DNA from: Pseudorasbora parva
Taxonomy: Eukaryota; Chordata; Actinopteri; Cypriniformes; Gobionidae
Length of the DNA: 64,000 nucleotides
Assembly (NCBI RefSeq): GCF_024679245.1
Contig: NC_090182.1
Location: forward strand, 36,040,047 to 36,104,046
Direction: 5' to 3'
The position numbers and the translations under genes were made by a program. The first letter of the stretch is position 1; each line of letters starts with the position of its first letter. Below are positions 34,372 through 45,204 of the stretch, piece after piece. The notes beneath the pieces are model-generated. The model had not been told where the DNA came from, did no database searches, and saw nothing but the letters and a program-made list of their open reading frames with translations.

Positions 34372-35036
34372 TATATATCACTCACCTAAAGGATTATTAG
34401 GAACACCTGTTTAATTTCTCATTAATGCAATTATCTAATCAACCAATCAAATGGCAGTTGCTTCAATGCATTTAGGGGTGTGGTCCTGGTTAAGACAATC
34501 TCCTGAACTCCAAATTGAATGTCAGAATGGGAAATAAAGGTGATTTAAGCAATTTTGAGCGTGGCATGGTTGTTGGTGCTAGACGGGCTGGTCTGAGTAT
34601 TTCACAATCTCCTCAGTTACTGGGATTTTCCAGCACAACCATTTCTTGGGTTTACAAAGAATGGTGTGAAAAGGGAAAAACATCCAGTATGCGGCAGTCC
34701 TGTGGGCGAAAATGCCTTGTTGATGCTAGAGGTCAGAGGAGAATGGGCCGACTGATTCAAGCTGATAGAAGAGCAACTTTGACTGACATAACCATTTGTT
34801 ACAACCAAAGTATGCAGTAAAGCATTTGTGAGGCAACAACACACACAACCTTGAGGCGGATGGGCTACAACAGCAGAAGACCCCACCGCTTACCACTCAT
34901 CTCCACTACACATAGGACAAAAAGGGGCTACAATTTGCACAAGCTCACCAAAATTGGACAATTGAAGAATGAAAAAATGTTGCCTGGTCTGATGAGTCTC
35001 TATTTCTGTTGAGACATTCAGATGGTACAGCCTTGA
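34372..35036 (+). mobile_element. Tc1-like element (Tc1-3), right part missing
   Basis: Begins TATATATCACTCACCTAAAG directly at the end of Tc1-2. Left terminal region and the first two thirds of a transposase are present; the element is cut by another repeat at about 35037. Confidence 0.8.
34515..35030 (+). pseudogene. Tc1-3 transposase, partial
   Basis: N-terminal helix-turn-helix (KGDLSNFERGMVVGARRAGL; SISQSPQLLGFSSTTISWVY), linker (SCGRKCLVDARGQRRMGRL) and start of the second DNA-binding part. A stop ends the first frame at 34820. In other frames the similarity continues to a WSDESLF block with the first catalytic D near 34990. The second D and the E are missing because the element is truncated. 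Confidence 0.85.
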
Positions 35037-36110
35037 TATCACCGCTAGCTGTGTTTGCCAGAATTTTACCGTAAAAAATACAGCAGTTACGTTTTAGTTT
35101 TTACGGGGCAATAACATATAATTTAAAGGTTTATAATGTAATAATCACGGTTGAAAACCGTTTATTTTACAATTCAAAACTGTACACTGTAAAAAATACC
35201 CATCAAATTTATGGTAAAAAAACGGCAGCTGTGGTTGCCAGAACTTTACCATAAAAAATATAGCAGTAACGTTTTAGATTTTATGGGACAGCAGCATATA
35301 ATTTAAAGTTTTATAATGTGGTAATTACGGCTATAATTTGAACGTTTATATTGTAATAATAATGTGTACACAGTGCACTATAAAACAATTACGGTAAACA
35401 AAATATTTAACTGAAATAATATTAAATTACCAACTTAATATCTGTTGAAATACTAATATCTGTTATGTACCTTTGATATAGATTAACAGCCACCAATTAC
35501 AGTGGTAATGAGTATCACATGATGAATCAAAGCTCATCAAAAGCAGCTTTTGGAGGGACAATATTATTATATAGAAGGTGCACACACAAACACTAAACAC
35601 CAAACACCATCATGGTAACAGACATGGCTTTTTAAAAATGCAATAAACATTAATTTAACAACATTAGATGTAAAATAAAACCTTAATGCACATAAGTGAT
35701 TAGAAAAAACTAAGAAGAAGAAACGTAGATAATTCAATGAAAATGCATCAATTGCGAAGTGTCACGTGGGGAATTCTGGGAATGTCAATTTATGGTTTTT
35801 CACTGTTAATTACACAATGAACTGTTCTTTTTCACTTCGAAAAACTGTACATTTAATGGTGTTTTACTGTTAAATAAAATAAAATGTATAAACTTTTAAA
35901 TTACAGTTTTGACCTGTAAAATAAATGTTTTTTAACCGTAATTATTACATTATAAACCTTTAAATTATATGGTGCTGTCCCGTAAAACCTAAAACGTTAC
36001 TGCCGTATTTTTTACAGTAAAGTTCTGACAACCACAGCTGCCGTTTTTTACCGTAAATTTTTTGGGGAAAAACTGTTGTTTTTACGTGAAAACGCTGGCA
36101 GCTGCCGTTA
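35037..36110. repeat. TIR repeat of the ACTGTAAAAAATACC type, overlapping copies
   Basis: The block from 35188 (CACTGTAAAAAATACCCATC ... GCCAGAACTTTACC ... TAACGTTTTAGATTTTATGG) recurs inverted at about 35930-36075 (CCCGTAAAACCTAAAACGTT ... AACCACAGCTGCCG). A third, same-direction copy precedes it at 35045-35180. This is a known style of dispersed fish repeat with long palindromic ends. No transposase. Confidence 0.6.
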
Positions 36111-36529
36111 CCAGAGAATTATGAAACTATGCACACTGTGAAATTCAAAATTAGCCTTGGTTAGAGGAGGCACTGTTGTTGTTGTTGTTGTTTTTTTTTT
36201 TTTTTACATAAATATAAATATAAAACCAGTAAGTATTACATAAAAATGTAAAGATTAAAGTAGTGTGCTCACTACTGAGTTAAAGTACCATTGAAGCAGT
36301 TTTGATGTTAATTAGATAATTAAGTGATGATTGAGCATTAGTGGTGAACACCTGGTGATAGTGAGCATTATCACTAAAGGAAAGAGAAACACAAGAACTA
36401 CAACTGACTTCAGCCACAGCTTTAGATGAAATCAACTAAAGATAAAAGAAGACATTAAATCTCTGAAGATCTCAGCAGAGGATTAAACAACTACACAAAC
36501 AGCATTACCAGCATCACACATTACTAACC

Positions 36530-37600
36530 CGACTGACTTTATTTGTGTAATATCTGTTTTAATTAAATCATAGTTTTATATGAAGTCACCATGATGGTGA
36601 ACAGTGTTTTCTTTAGTTGGGCTCTTGACCCTTGACTCTCCAAAATTAGATTTCTGGCTGCTTTAACTGTGTTTTTAAAGCACTTTTGTTACAGCATGGA
36701 AAGCCCAGAAAGAAACATGGCCAGGTGATTTGGCTCTTTAATTATGATTATATAATCATCATGTAGTGGCTGAATCACTGAGCTCATTCAGAGTCTAATG
36801 CTCTGGTTATAAAGGTAATGTGTTAATTGTGTAGTATGTGTAATAATAGCCATGTGGTTTACAGTACGATATCCAGTATGTATCTCTACAATGGTGACAA
36901 GCAAAATAAAAAAAATAAAAAAATAAATCAGATAAAAATCTACTCTTAACATGAAACAAGCTACTACAAAACGTCACAAGAAAAACAGCACATGTAAAAA
37001 AAAAAAAAAAAAATAGTAATCAAAGAAAATTTGTCAATTCAGATATAATTTATTCATGCCGCAATGCATGCTGGGACCCATGGGAGAGTTTTGATTGGTG
37101 GTACCCAGCATGAAGCTTTTCATTGATTGTCACCATTGTTGAGATTTATACACTGATTCTTGATATCTGTTTATGTCTAATAATTTCCATAGATTAAAAC
37201 CTTTTGCACACTTTAAAAAAAAAAAAAACTCTACATATTATTATATTGCCACAACATTGCTGAAACTCGTGCTGTAGAATGAAATAGCCAGTTGGCCACT
37301 ATTATGAATAAAACAAAATTAACACACATAACAAAGACTTTAGACTCTGAAAAAAGACCAGTGATCACAGGATGATGATTATAGCATCATGAACAAAGAG
37401 CCAAATCACCATGCAACAACAATAGTGCTATAAACACAATTAAAGCAGCCAGAAAACTAATGTTGGAGAGTCAAGGGTCAAGAGCCCAGCTAAAGAAAAC
37501 ACTGTTCACCATTATGGTGACTTCAAATAAAACTATTATTTTCATTAAAACGTAAATTACACAAATAAAGTCAGTCTGGTTAGGTTAGATCTATTACAGT
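36530..37600. repeat. Large fold-back repeat with about 230-bp arms
   Basis: 36530-36760 and 37365-37600 are inverted copies of each other (shared blocks: GACTGACTTTATTTGTGTAA, GGTGAACAGTGTTTTCTTTA, CTCTTGACCCTTGACTCTCC). The arms enclose about 600 bases with A-runs near 36990. The palindrome may belong to the element that starts near 35188, because 37640-37690 again holds an AACCGT/TTTTAC block. Confidence 0.7.
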
Positions 37601-37699
37601 TATTCGCCATATATAGTACGGAACCTGTACTGTTTCCTACGGAAACTTTCTGTTTGTAAAATAACAGTTTTTAACCGTAGAATATTACAACCTTACATT

Positions 37700-38634
37700 G
37701 TGCCTGTCATTCACCAGGTACATTGTCACCACAACAACGAGAAGTCATGTCTCAGAAAACTTTTCAATGAGTTCAGTTCAGCATTCAATGATGTTGCACA
37801 GCCTAATTAACAAATTATCATTTGTACTAATAAGCACCTCAGATGTGTCATATGTGATAACTTCCTGCTGTTCTCAGCACAGTTTACCTGTGAATTAGTT
37901 CCACATGTTTACATGTCCGTGAGTCCTAAATTGAGCCTTTAGATTAGTTTGTGTCAAAACTTGTGCCATACTTGCCTGTTGCTGTAGTATGTGTAGGCCT
38001 ATTATTTGACCTTGGTTACAACTTTAGCAGGCAGCAAACTAGATTGATTACATGGAAGAAAAGCCTTCTGTATATTATATGCATCTCTAATGAATACTGC
38101 AGACTTATATTTCAGAACTTCACAGCCTGAAAGGCCAACTATACAAATGTAAGATTACCAATAAACAAAAGCTTTAAAAACTGCAGTGAAGCTTGTATTC
38201 AAGACTGTAGTTTGGTGCAAATCACACACTACACTGTTTCTACTCATAGATGACTAAACATAAGACTCTGTTTAAAACAATTGAGCAATTGAATTTGATG
38301 AAACAGACGAAGTGAAGAGTTTAGTGACATTTTATTCTGACATTACCGCTTGTGTCCTTGGATTAAAATGTACATGCTTGATTTTCAAACTAGTTGCTAA
38401 ACAGTCTGTTGTAAATGTCAGGGATGCACTAATTCGACACCCCTTATCAGTATCGGTCCAATACTCATTATTGTTTTGGTATGATACAGACAGTGGGTCT
38501 GTACACTTGTAACACAAATGTTAATTTACTCGGAACTAATAGTAACTAATTAGTTATTTTTTTATGGAAAGTAATGTATTGCAGTACTTTTGCATTACCT
38601 TTTCTCACCTGGATGTTGCCAAAAACACAGCTCA
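37700..38634. other. No gene recognised
   Basis: Mixed AT-rich sequence without a frame or clear repeat end. Confidence 0.4.
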
Positions 38635-39620
38635 CAAGAATTTTATGACGGGACACAGTTGCGGGGGTGCAATTTCCGCTTTTCCGTTCATGAGCAGGAG
38701 GTAATGCAGCACTATTTATCATATTAGATACATTTAAGTGTGTTTAAAATGATGTTATAACGTTACTCTGTGCTGTTCACTCGGCGGCTCCTGTGACACT
38801 TGTTGCACACTGCTAAGAGTAAAGCGTTTCTGCCAAATAAAACCGGATACCAAGGGTAACACAGATATGATGCAATTGACCAACACATTCTCACACCCAA
38901 CTCGTCACATATGGACGCTTGACCAGGACCCCTTGTCGTCACTTTTCAACGAACTGGGCGTACCTTTATTGTCAATTTTCGACGTGCTGGGTGCTCCATT
39001 CATTTCAATGAGACACCTTTGGCGTCATACACAGACGCACTTAATTCTTTGCGTTTGTAAAAGAAGACATGATTTTATTAATATTTAAAGGCTACTTTTA
39101 TATTTTGGAGCAACTAACCCAACTCCTACCCTAAACCTACCCACATCTTAACAATATAAAACACATACCAGGCAAATAAATGTACAGTCACAAGTATTTA
39201 TTGCAAAATCTGACCAAAACAGTATAAAAGTATTTACTCATGTTGCATTCCAAGTCTTCTGAAGTCATACGATGTCTTAATGTGAAGAACAGAGTTGATC
39301 TTGATGTTATAATCGCTGAAATGATGATCCCGCTGCCCCGTGAACGAACTCATTCATATCTCATTCAAATAATTCAAAAGACTCTTAAACATGACGCAAT
39401 TGGTCACAAGACATATGAGAGCCAATGACAATTTACAATCAATGCTGACGTAATGACCCAATTGGTCACAAGACATATGAGAATCAATGCAATTTCACTA
39501 TGAAATCTGAAGTACGGGCGGCAATATTTGAAATTTGATGTGTTCATGATCTTCGGCGGATGGAGATGCTGATCGCTTTTGGGGATTTTCTTCATGCAAA
39601 TCAATCGTTTGGCCTTGGAA

Positions 39621-39828
39621 AACGTCTCAGGTTACGTATGTAACCCTAGTTCCCTGAGGGAACGAGACGCTGCGTCGAAACGCTGTGAGAACGCCTCTGC
39701 GTTAATGCGTCGTGAAGCGCCTGTAGAACCATTCCATCGGAAAAAAGATCGATCGTCGGCGTGATGACGTCATCGACCGGAAGCTATAAAACGTCCGTGA
39801 AAACAAACAGGAACTAACTTCTGATAAA
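39621..39828 (-). repeat. DIRS left (3') inverted terminus
   Basis: Outer part (39621-39668) unique to this end and complementary to the internal region; inner part shared, inverted, with the right terminus. Contains TGACGTCA near 39765 and TATAAAA near 39785. Confidence 0.9.
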
Positions 39829-39873
39829 GCCTGAAGTAAGTGATCACGGACACGCCGGGAGTATGGCAGAGCG

Positions 39874-39975
39874 ACGCAGCGTCTCGTTCCCTCAGGGAAC
39901 TAGGGTTACATACGTAACCTGAGACGTTCCCTTTCGGGGAACTCGAGCTGCGTCGAAACGCTGTGAGAACGCTTA
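39874..39975 (-). repeat. DIRS internal complementary region
   Basis: First half is the inverse of the left end, second half the inverse of the right end, joined over GTTC at 39930-39933. In the DIRS model this region serves as template for completing both ends and forming the circle junction. Confidence 0.92.
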
Positions 39976-40032
39976 TACCCACATCGCCATAGGACCAAGT
40001 GTCTCGTATGTGTGAAGCCGAAGCGCACACGG

Positions 40033-41187
40033 TTACGAGAGTACCTGTGCCCCTACTGTAGATGCCAGGTCTAGTTCGTAGAACCTGACGAAGGTAGAAG
40101 GAGACGACCATCCGGCCGCGTTGCAGATATCGTGGAGGGAAGCCCCCGACAAGAGTGCTTTAGAAGCAGCCATACCCCTGGTTGAGTGCGCCCGGACAGC
40201 CAGTGGAGATGGCTGCCCGGTAGCTTCATAAGCAAGTGAGATGGCCTCGGCCACCCACTTGCTCATCCTCTGCTTGGATACTGGGGCCCCCTTCTTAGGG
40301 GGTCCAAAACAAACAAACAATTGTTCAGATTTCCTCCACAGGGCAGCTCTGTGGACATAAGTATCCAGTGCCCTCACAGGACACAGCAGATTTAACCTTT
40401 CCTGGTCTGACGTCATAAAAGGAGGAGGACAGAAGGCTTGTAGAGTGATGGGGCCCCGTGGGCTCGTAGGAACCTTGGGGACATAACCCGGCCTGGGATG
40501 CAGAAATGCTTTCACCATCCCTGGCGCAAACTCTAAACATGAGGGCCCTACTGACAGGGACTGAATATCTCCTATTCTTTTAAGAGATGAAATGGCCAAA
40601 AGGAAGATGGTTTTTAAGGTGAGGAACTTATCCGAAACCTCCTCCAGAGGTTCGAACGGAGGTCCGGACAAGCCCCTCAAAACAATGGCCAAGTCCCATG
40701 CTGGGACCCTCGAGTGCATAACTGGCCTCAACCTTAAAGTGCCACGAAGGAAGCGTGTAATTAGAGGGTGTCTTCCCAAAGACACTCCACTGAAAGGGAC
40801 GTGGAAGGCACCCAAGGCCGCCACGTACACCTTTAGTGTGGAGGGGGTCAACCCTGCCGAGAACCTTGCCTGCAGGAACTCCAGCACTGTACCAACCGGG
40901 CAGTTAACTGGGTCCCACTGGCGTTCTCTGCACCATGCTGAGAAAAGTCTCCATTTCAAAGCGTACAGCTTCCTTGTGCACGGAGCTCTGGAGTGTAGGA
41001 TGGTCTCTACGACCTCGGCCGAGAGACCCTCCTCTATGAGCCTAGCCCCCTCAGAGGCCAGGCCCACAGTTTCCACATCTCCGGGCGTGGGTGCAGGAAT
41101 CTCCCGCCCGCCTGAGAGAGTAGATCCCTCCTGGTCGGAATCTCCATCGGAGAGCCTTCCAGGAGAGATATCAGGTCCGAAAACCAT
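40033..41187 (-). CDS. DIRS tyrosine recombinase
   Basis: The integrase of the DIRS element. I place the start at the first ATG after the pol stop (41187), giving 384 residues. The same frame stays open upstream to 43143, across the whole RT gene, but that part has no recombinase similarity. Core-binding domain: APCTRKLYALKWRLFSAWC and TPSTLKVYVAAL. Catalytic domain: R in SSLKRIGDIQSLS, PVRALDTYV, H-x-x-R in RAHSTRGMAAS, and nucleophile Y in FVRFYELD. These match the R-H-R-Y set of tyrosine recombinases. The frame is uninterrupted. The true start may overlap pol more widely, since the pol tail is also readable to 41034. Confidence 0.92.
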   Translation of the reverse strand: MVFGPDISPGRLSDGDSDQEGSTLSGGREIPAPTPGDVETVGLASEGARLIEEGLSAEVVETILHSRAPCTRKLYALKWRLFSAWCRERQWDPVNCPVGTVLEFLQARFSAGLTPSTLKVYVAALGAFHVPFSGVSLGRHPLITRFLRGTLRLRPVMHSRVPAWDLAIVLRGLSGPPFEPLEEVSDKFLTLKTIFLLAISSLKRIGDIQSLSVGPSCLEFAPGMVKAFLHPRPGYVPKVPTSPRGPITLQAFCPPPFMTSDQERLNLLCPVRALDTYVHRAALWRKSEQLFVCFGPPKKGAPVSKQRMSKWVAEAISLAYEATGQPSPLAVRAHSTRGMAASKALLSGASLHDICNAAGWSSPSTFVRFYELDLASTVGAQVLS

Positions 41188-43166
41188 ACTCGGGTCGGCC
41201 AGTTCGGAGCCACTAGAAGTACCTAGGCCCCGTCCCGGCGTACCCTCTCCAGAACTCCTGGAAGCAAGACAATCGGGGGGAAGGCGTACAGAGGCAGCCT
41301 CGGCCACTCCTGTACCATGGCATCCAGCCCCAGCAGGGCCGGATGGGTCAGAGAAAACCACTGCGGGCAGTGAGAATTCTCCGCCGAAGCAAACAGGTCT
41401 ATCTCTGCTTTCCCATAAACCTTCCAAAGGAGCTCCACCACCTCTGGGTGGAGTCTCCATTCCCCGGGCCTCGGCCCCTGTCTCGACAGGCTGTCTGCTT
41501 CCTGATTCAGGCCCCCCGGGATATATACTGCCCTGATTGACAGCAATTTCCCTTGGGCCCACAGGAGGATCCGATGTGCCAATTTGTCCAACGGACGAGA
41601 CCTCAGACCCCCCTGGTGATTTATATAGGCAACCACGGACGTGTTGTCTGTCCTGACTAGTACGTGGTGGCCCCTGAGGTCGGGCAGGAACTGTTTCAAT
41701 GCAAGAAACACTGCGAGCATCTCTAGCCGATTTATGTGCCAGTGCCGCTGATGTTCCTGCCATAGACCCTGGGACGAGCGACCACTCATGGTCGCCCCCC
41801 AGCCCGTGAGAGAGGCATCTGTCGTTAGCGTTACGCGACGAACATGAGCCCCCAACACGGGACCCTGAGATAAAAACCCCGGGTTTTTCCACATGACCAG
41901 AGCACGTAGGCATCGCCGCGTGACTGTGATCGTGCGGAGCGGGTTTCCCCTCGGGGAGAACCCTTTCGTTTTGAGCCACCACTGCAGTGGCCTCATGTAC
42001 AGTAGGCCAAGAGGTATCACGTTGGACGCTGCTGCCATGAGACCTAACAGTTTCTGGAACTGTTTCACAGTGACGGCTCGGCCTAGCTTCTGTTCTTTGG
42101 CGGCTGCCAGGATCGATGCTATGCGTGTTGGCGATAATTGCGCCCGCATAGTTACCGAGTCCCAGTTCACACCTAGAAAAGTGGTTCTCTGAGCCGGAGA
42201 AAGCACACTCTTCTTGGCGTTCAGCCTCAACCCCAGCTTCGACATATGGGCAAGAACAGCATCTCGATGCTGAACCGCCATCTGCTCTGTATTCGCTAGA
42301 ATCAGCCAGTCGTCGATATAGTTCAGAATGCGGATGCCCTGTAGACGCAGCAGCGCCAGAGCTGCATCCACACACTTGGTGAACGTGCAGGGTGACAGTG
42401 CTAGACCGAAGGGAAGTACACGATATTGGTATGCCTCTCCCCCGAAGGCAAACCTCAGGAACTTCCTGTGATGTGGAAGGATGGAGACATGAAAATACGC
42501 ATCTTTGAGGTCTATGGTGACAAACCAATCCTCCGATTTGACCTGCGCTACAATCTGTCTGAGTGTAAGCATCTTGAATTTGAGCTTGGCCACCGAGCGA
42601 TTCAATAGCCGCAGATCTAATATCGGGCGTAAGCCCCCATCCTTCTTCGGCACGATGAAGTAACGGCTGTAAAAGCCTGACTCCCTGCTGGGAGGGGGAA
42701 CCCTCTCTATAGCCCCTTTTTGCAGGAGTGTCTCTACTTCCTGTGCCATTACCAGAGCCTGCTCCGGGCCCACCTCTGTAGGTAGGACACCGCAGAAAGG
42801 AGGTGGCCGACTTCTGAATTGAATGGCGTACCCCTTTTCTACTATCTGCAGGACCCAACGAGATATATTTGATAGACGTTTCCACTCGTCTAGAAAATCT
42901 ACTAAGGGAACCAGCCTCTCGAGGCTGGCCTCTGGTGTATTTTGAGCAACAAGCGCAGTGCCCTGAAGCGGCGGACGGGCAGGGAACAACTGACTTGACT
43001 GCTCGGGGACCCCCCGGAGGGGGTGCGGACCACCCTCGGGTGGCCCGCGGAGACCGACTGCGCCCCGGCATTGCGGCGGGGTTGGCGTCGCGGCCCCCCG
43101 AGGGTGCCGTAGGGAAACGGGTACCGTTAGCAGGGGTAAACACCGTTTCCCTACGGGGGGAACCAC
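41034..43166 (-). pseudogene. DIRS reverse transcriptase-RNase H, one in-frame TAG near the end
   Basis: The pol protein of DIRS. The open part (43166-41223, 647 residues) has RT motifs: YFIVPKKDGGLRPILDLRLL, WFVTIDLKDAYFHV, LPFGLALSPCTFTK and the catalytic YIDDWL. RNase H follows: TLTTDASLTGWGA, INRLEMLAVFLAL, VLVRTDNTSVVAYINHQGG and NQEADSLSR. It then has EIDLFASAENSHC and a TAG at 41223-41225. After the TAG the same frame continues about 62 codons (LLVAPNWPTRVWFSDLIS ... RRDLLSQ) to 41034. The older DIRS at 3-464 carries the same tail without this stop, so the TAG is most likely a late mutation. The methyltransferase-like domain described in some DIRS elements is not evident. Confidence 0.92.
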
Positions 43167-43191
43167 CCTCAGCGTCCTGACGCTTCTGGGG

Positions 43192-44673
43192 TCAGGAACG
43201 CTTCGACGAGGCCTTCTTGGCGATCAGGACTGTCCGCAGATCAGCCCTGCCCCTCGAAGGCCTCGTCTGAGAGCGCCGCCCCTCGTCCCCACGCTGAGGG
43301 GGAGCTTGGGCAGCGACGCTCTGCTTCTGTTGAGCCCTGTGTGAGGAGCTCGTACTCGGCCTGGGCTGCTTGGTGGTATCAGCAGCAGCCCCAGGGACCT
43401 GGACCCGGAGAGGGAGGAACTGCTTGAGCGCCGCAGCTTGCTTTTTCGACTCCTGGAACCTCTCGGTGACAGTGTGAACTGCGTCACCGAAGAGGCCTCC
43501 AGGAGAAAGCGGCGCATCAAGCAGAAAGGCTTTCTCCCTCTCCTTGATGTCTGTGGGGTTTAACCATAAATGCCTCTCCATAGCCACCAATGCTGCCATG
43601 GAGCGGCCCACACATCTGGCCGTCTCCTTGGTGGTCCGGAGAGCTAAATCAGCTGAAGATCTTAATTCAGTGATAATATCTCCCCCCACAGCATCACTAC
43701 CGTCCAGATCCCTTAGCAGGTCAGCCTGGTATGCCTGCACGATAGCCATCGTGTGCAGGCATGCAGCCGCTTGACCCGCCGCCGAGTACGCTTTACCCAC
43801 CAACGCCGACGTTGTTTTTAAAGGTCTGGTGGGTAAAGTCGGGGCCTTAAGGGACGATGCCGAGGAAGGCGAGAGATGGCTCGCAAGCGTCTCTTCGACC
43901 TTTGGCATCGCCCCATAACCATACTGTCTCAGCCCGCAAATGTTGCTGTAGACCGAAGTCTGCGGGCTGAAGACACGATATGATGCCGGTCTCTTCCACG
44001 ATCTTGCCACCTCGGTGTGCAAATCGTGGAAGAACGGCAGGCCCCGTCGCTGAGATTCTGAAGCGCGAGACGGCAGGAAGCGTTCGTCTAGCTTGCTATG
44101 ACGTTTTCTTCCTGCCTCAGATCTTTCAGTGGGCCAGTCGATGTTTAATCTGGCCACTGCTCGCGTCAAAACCTCAACTAGCTCCTCACTAGCAGGGGAC
44201 TGAAGTGGCGAGTCTTCAGTATCGATACTTTCAATGTCCACCTCCTCAGAGCTGGACAGATGAAGTACCGGCGACTCTCTCGGGGGGGAAGAAACCGCCA
44301 TGCGTGCTTCCATGCCCCGAGAAGAGCCGCTGGATGGAGCAGGTGAGGGCAGAGATAAGGCAGCGCCCGTCTCTAACCCCTCTGCAACATCCAATTGTGA
44401 TCCCCACGACTGCAGCCTTCACTCCGCCTCGGCGGGAGCGGGACCAGAGCCGCGGGGAACACGAGCCGAGGCACCCTCCTCGAAGAGTGCCGGGCGGGAG
44501 CGCAGCGTTCTCAGTGGCATACGCTCACAGTGCTCGCAAGCAGCCCCCTCGAGGGCTGCCTGGGCATGCTGCGCTCCCAAGCAGGCTACACAAAGAGAGT
44601 GTGTATCCCCGCTCGTGATGTAGCGTGGGCAGGGATGAACACACCTCTTAAAGTTACTGCTTTCGCTCGCCAT
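43192..44673 (-). pseudogene. DIRS gag-like protein, one in-frame TGA
   Basis: A single minus-strand frame from ATG 44673 to 43192, with a TGA at 44419-44421 that splits it into 84 and about 408 residues. The N-terminal part has a cysteine/histidine cluster (CVHPCPRYITSGDTHSLCVA ... CEHC) that may bind zinc. The main part contains LNIDWPTERSEAGRKRHSKL, SWKRPASYRVFSPQ and an Arg/Lys/Ser-rich C-terminus. The same order is known from fish DIRS gag proteins, with no close cellular relative that I know of. It lies directly before pol (26 bases from its end to the pol ATG). The TGA lies in a CpG-rich area and could be a CGA decay. Confidence 0.85.
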
Positions 44674-44814
44674 TTTACTCTATCTATTTTAATTTTCTCT
44701 TTGTTTGTTAATATATGTTGCAATATTTAACAAAAGGGTGGAAAATCTCTGGATATAGACAGACAAAAACACCAAATAGACAGACAGGTTCACACAGATC
44801 GCTTGCTGAAGGCT

Positions 44815-44990
44815 CAGAAGCTAGTTCCTGTTTGTTTTCACGGACGTTTTATAGCTTCCGGTCGATGACGTCATCACGCCGACGATCGATCTTTTTTCCG
44901 ATGGAATGGTTCTACAGGCGCTTCACGACGCATTAACGCAGAGGCGTTCTCACAGCGTTTCGACGCAGCTCGAGTTCCCCGAAAGGGAAC
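44815..44990 (-). repeat. DIRS right (5') inverted terminus
   Basis: Inverse of 39669-39828 over about 160 bases, plus an outer end (to 44990) complementary to the second half of the internal region. Confidence 0.9.
44847..44873 (-). promoter_or_regulatory. DIRS promoter: TATA box and CRE-like palindrome
   Basis: On the minus strand, TGACGTCA (44866-44873) is followed by TATAAAA (44847-44853), about 175 bases before the gag ATG. TGACGTCA is the consensus site for CREB/ATF factors. Position and order fit a pol II promoter inside the terminus. Confidence 0.6.
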
Positions 44991-45104
44991 TTGGATTATT
45001 TAACTTTTTTGAATAACTCGTGGATGCAGTCGTATGTAATATCCTGTGTTTTATATCATGTTCACACAAATGGGTAGGTTCAGGGATGGGGTGGGGTTGG
45101 GTTA

Positions 45105-45204
45105 CATGTTAAAATGTGTCTAAATAGCGTAAATAAAATAAATTTAAATGAAATCATGTTAAAGTGTGTCTAAATAGCGTAAATAAAATAAATGTAAATG
45201 AAAT
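45105..45204. repeat. 50-bp tandem duplication
   Basis: Two copies of a 50-base unit (CATGTTAAARTGTGTCTAAA ...), differing at about three positions, inside the right part of the TIR element. Confidence 0.85.

Larger units (their letters stand above)
39621..44990 (-). mobile_element. Complete DIRS-type retrotransposon (5370 bp)
   Basis: All DIRS hallmarks on the minus strand: inverted termini (39669-39828 against 44815-44973), distinct outer ends, an internal complementary region at 39874-39975, and gag, RT-RNase H and tyrosine recombinase frames. The outer 57 bases of the left end are exactly inverse to 39876-39932, and the outer 46 bases of the right end are inverse to 39930-39975. The two halves overlap at GTTC. 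No target duplication; the element is joined at AAC on both edges, as expected for recombinase integration of a circle. One stop in gag and one in pol are the only obvious lesions. Confidence 0.95.

Noticed and set aside
40592..41536. Plus-strand frame of 314 codons
   Set aside because: It lies antisense to the DIRS pol and recombinase genes; no similarity of its own. GC-rich coding DNA often leaves such frames open.
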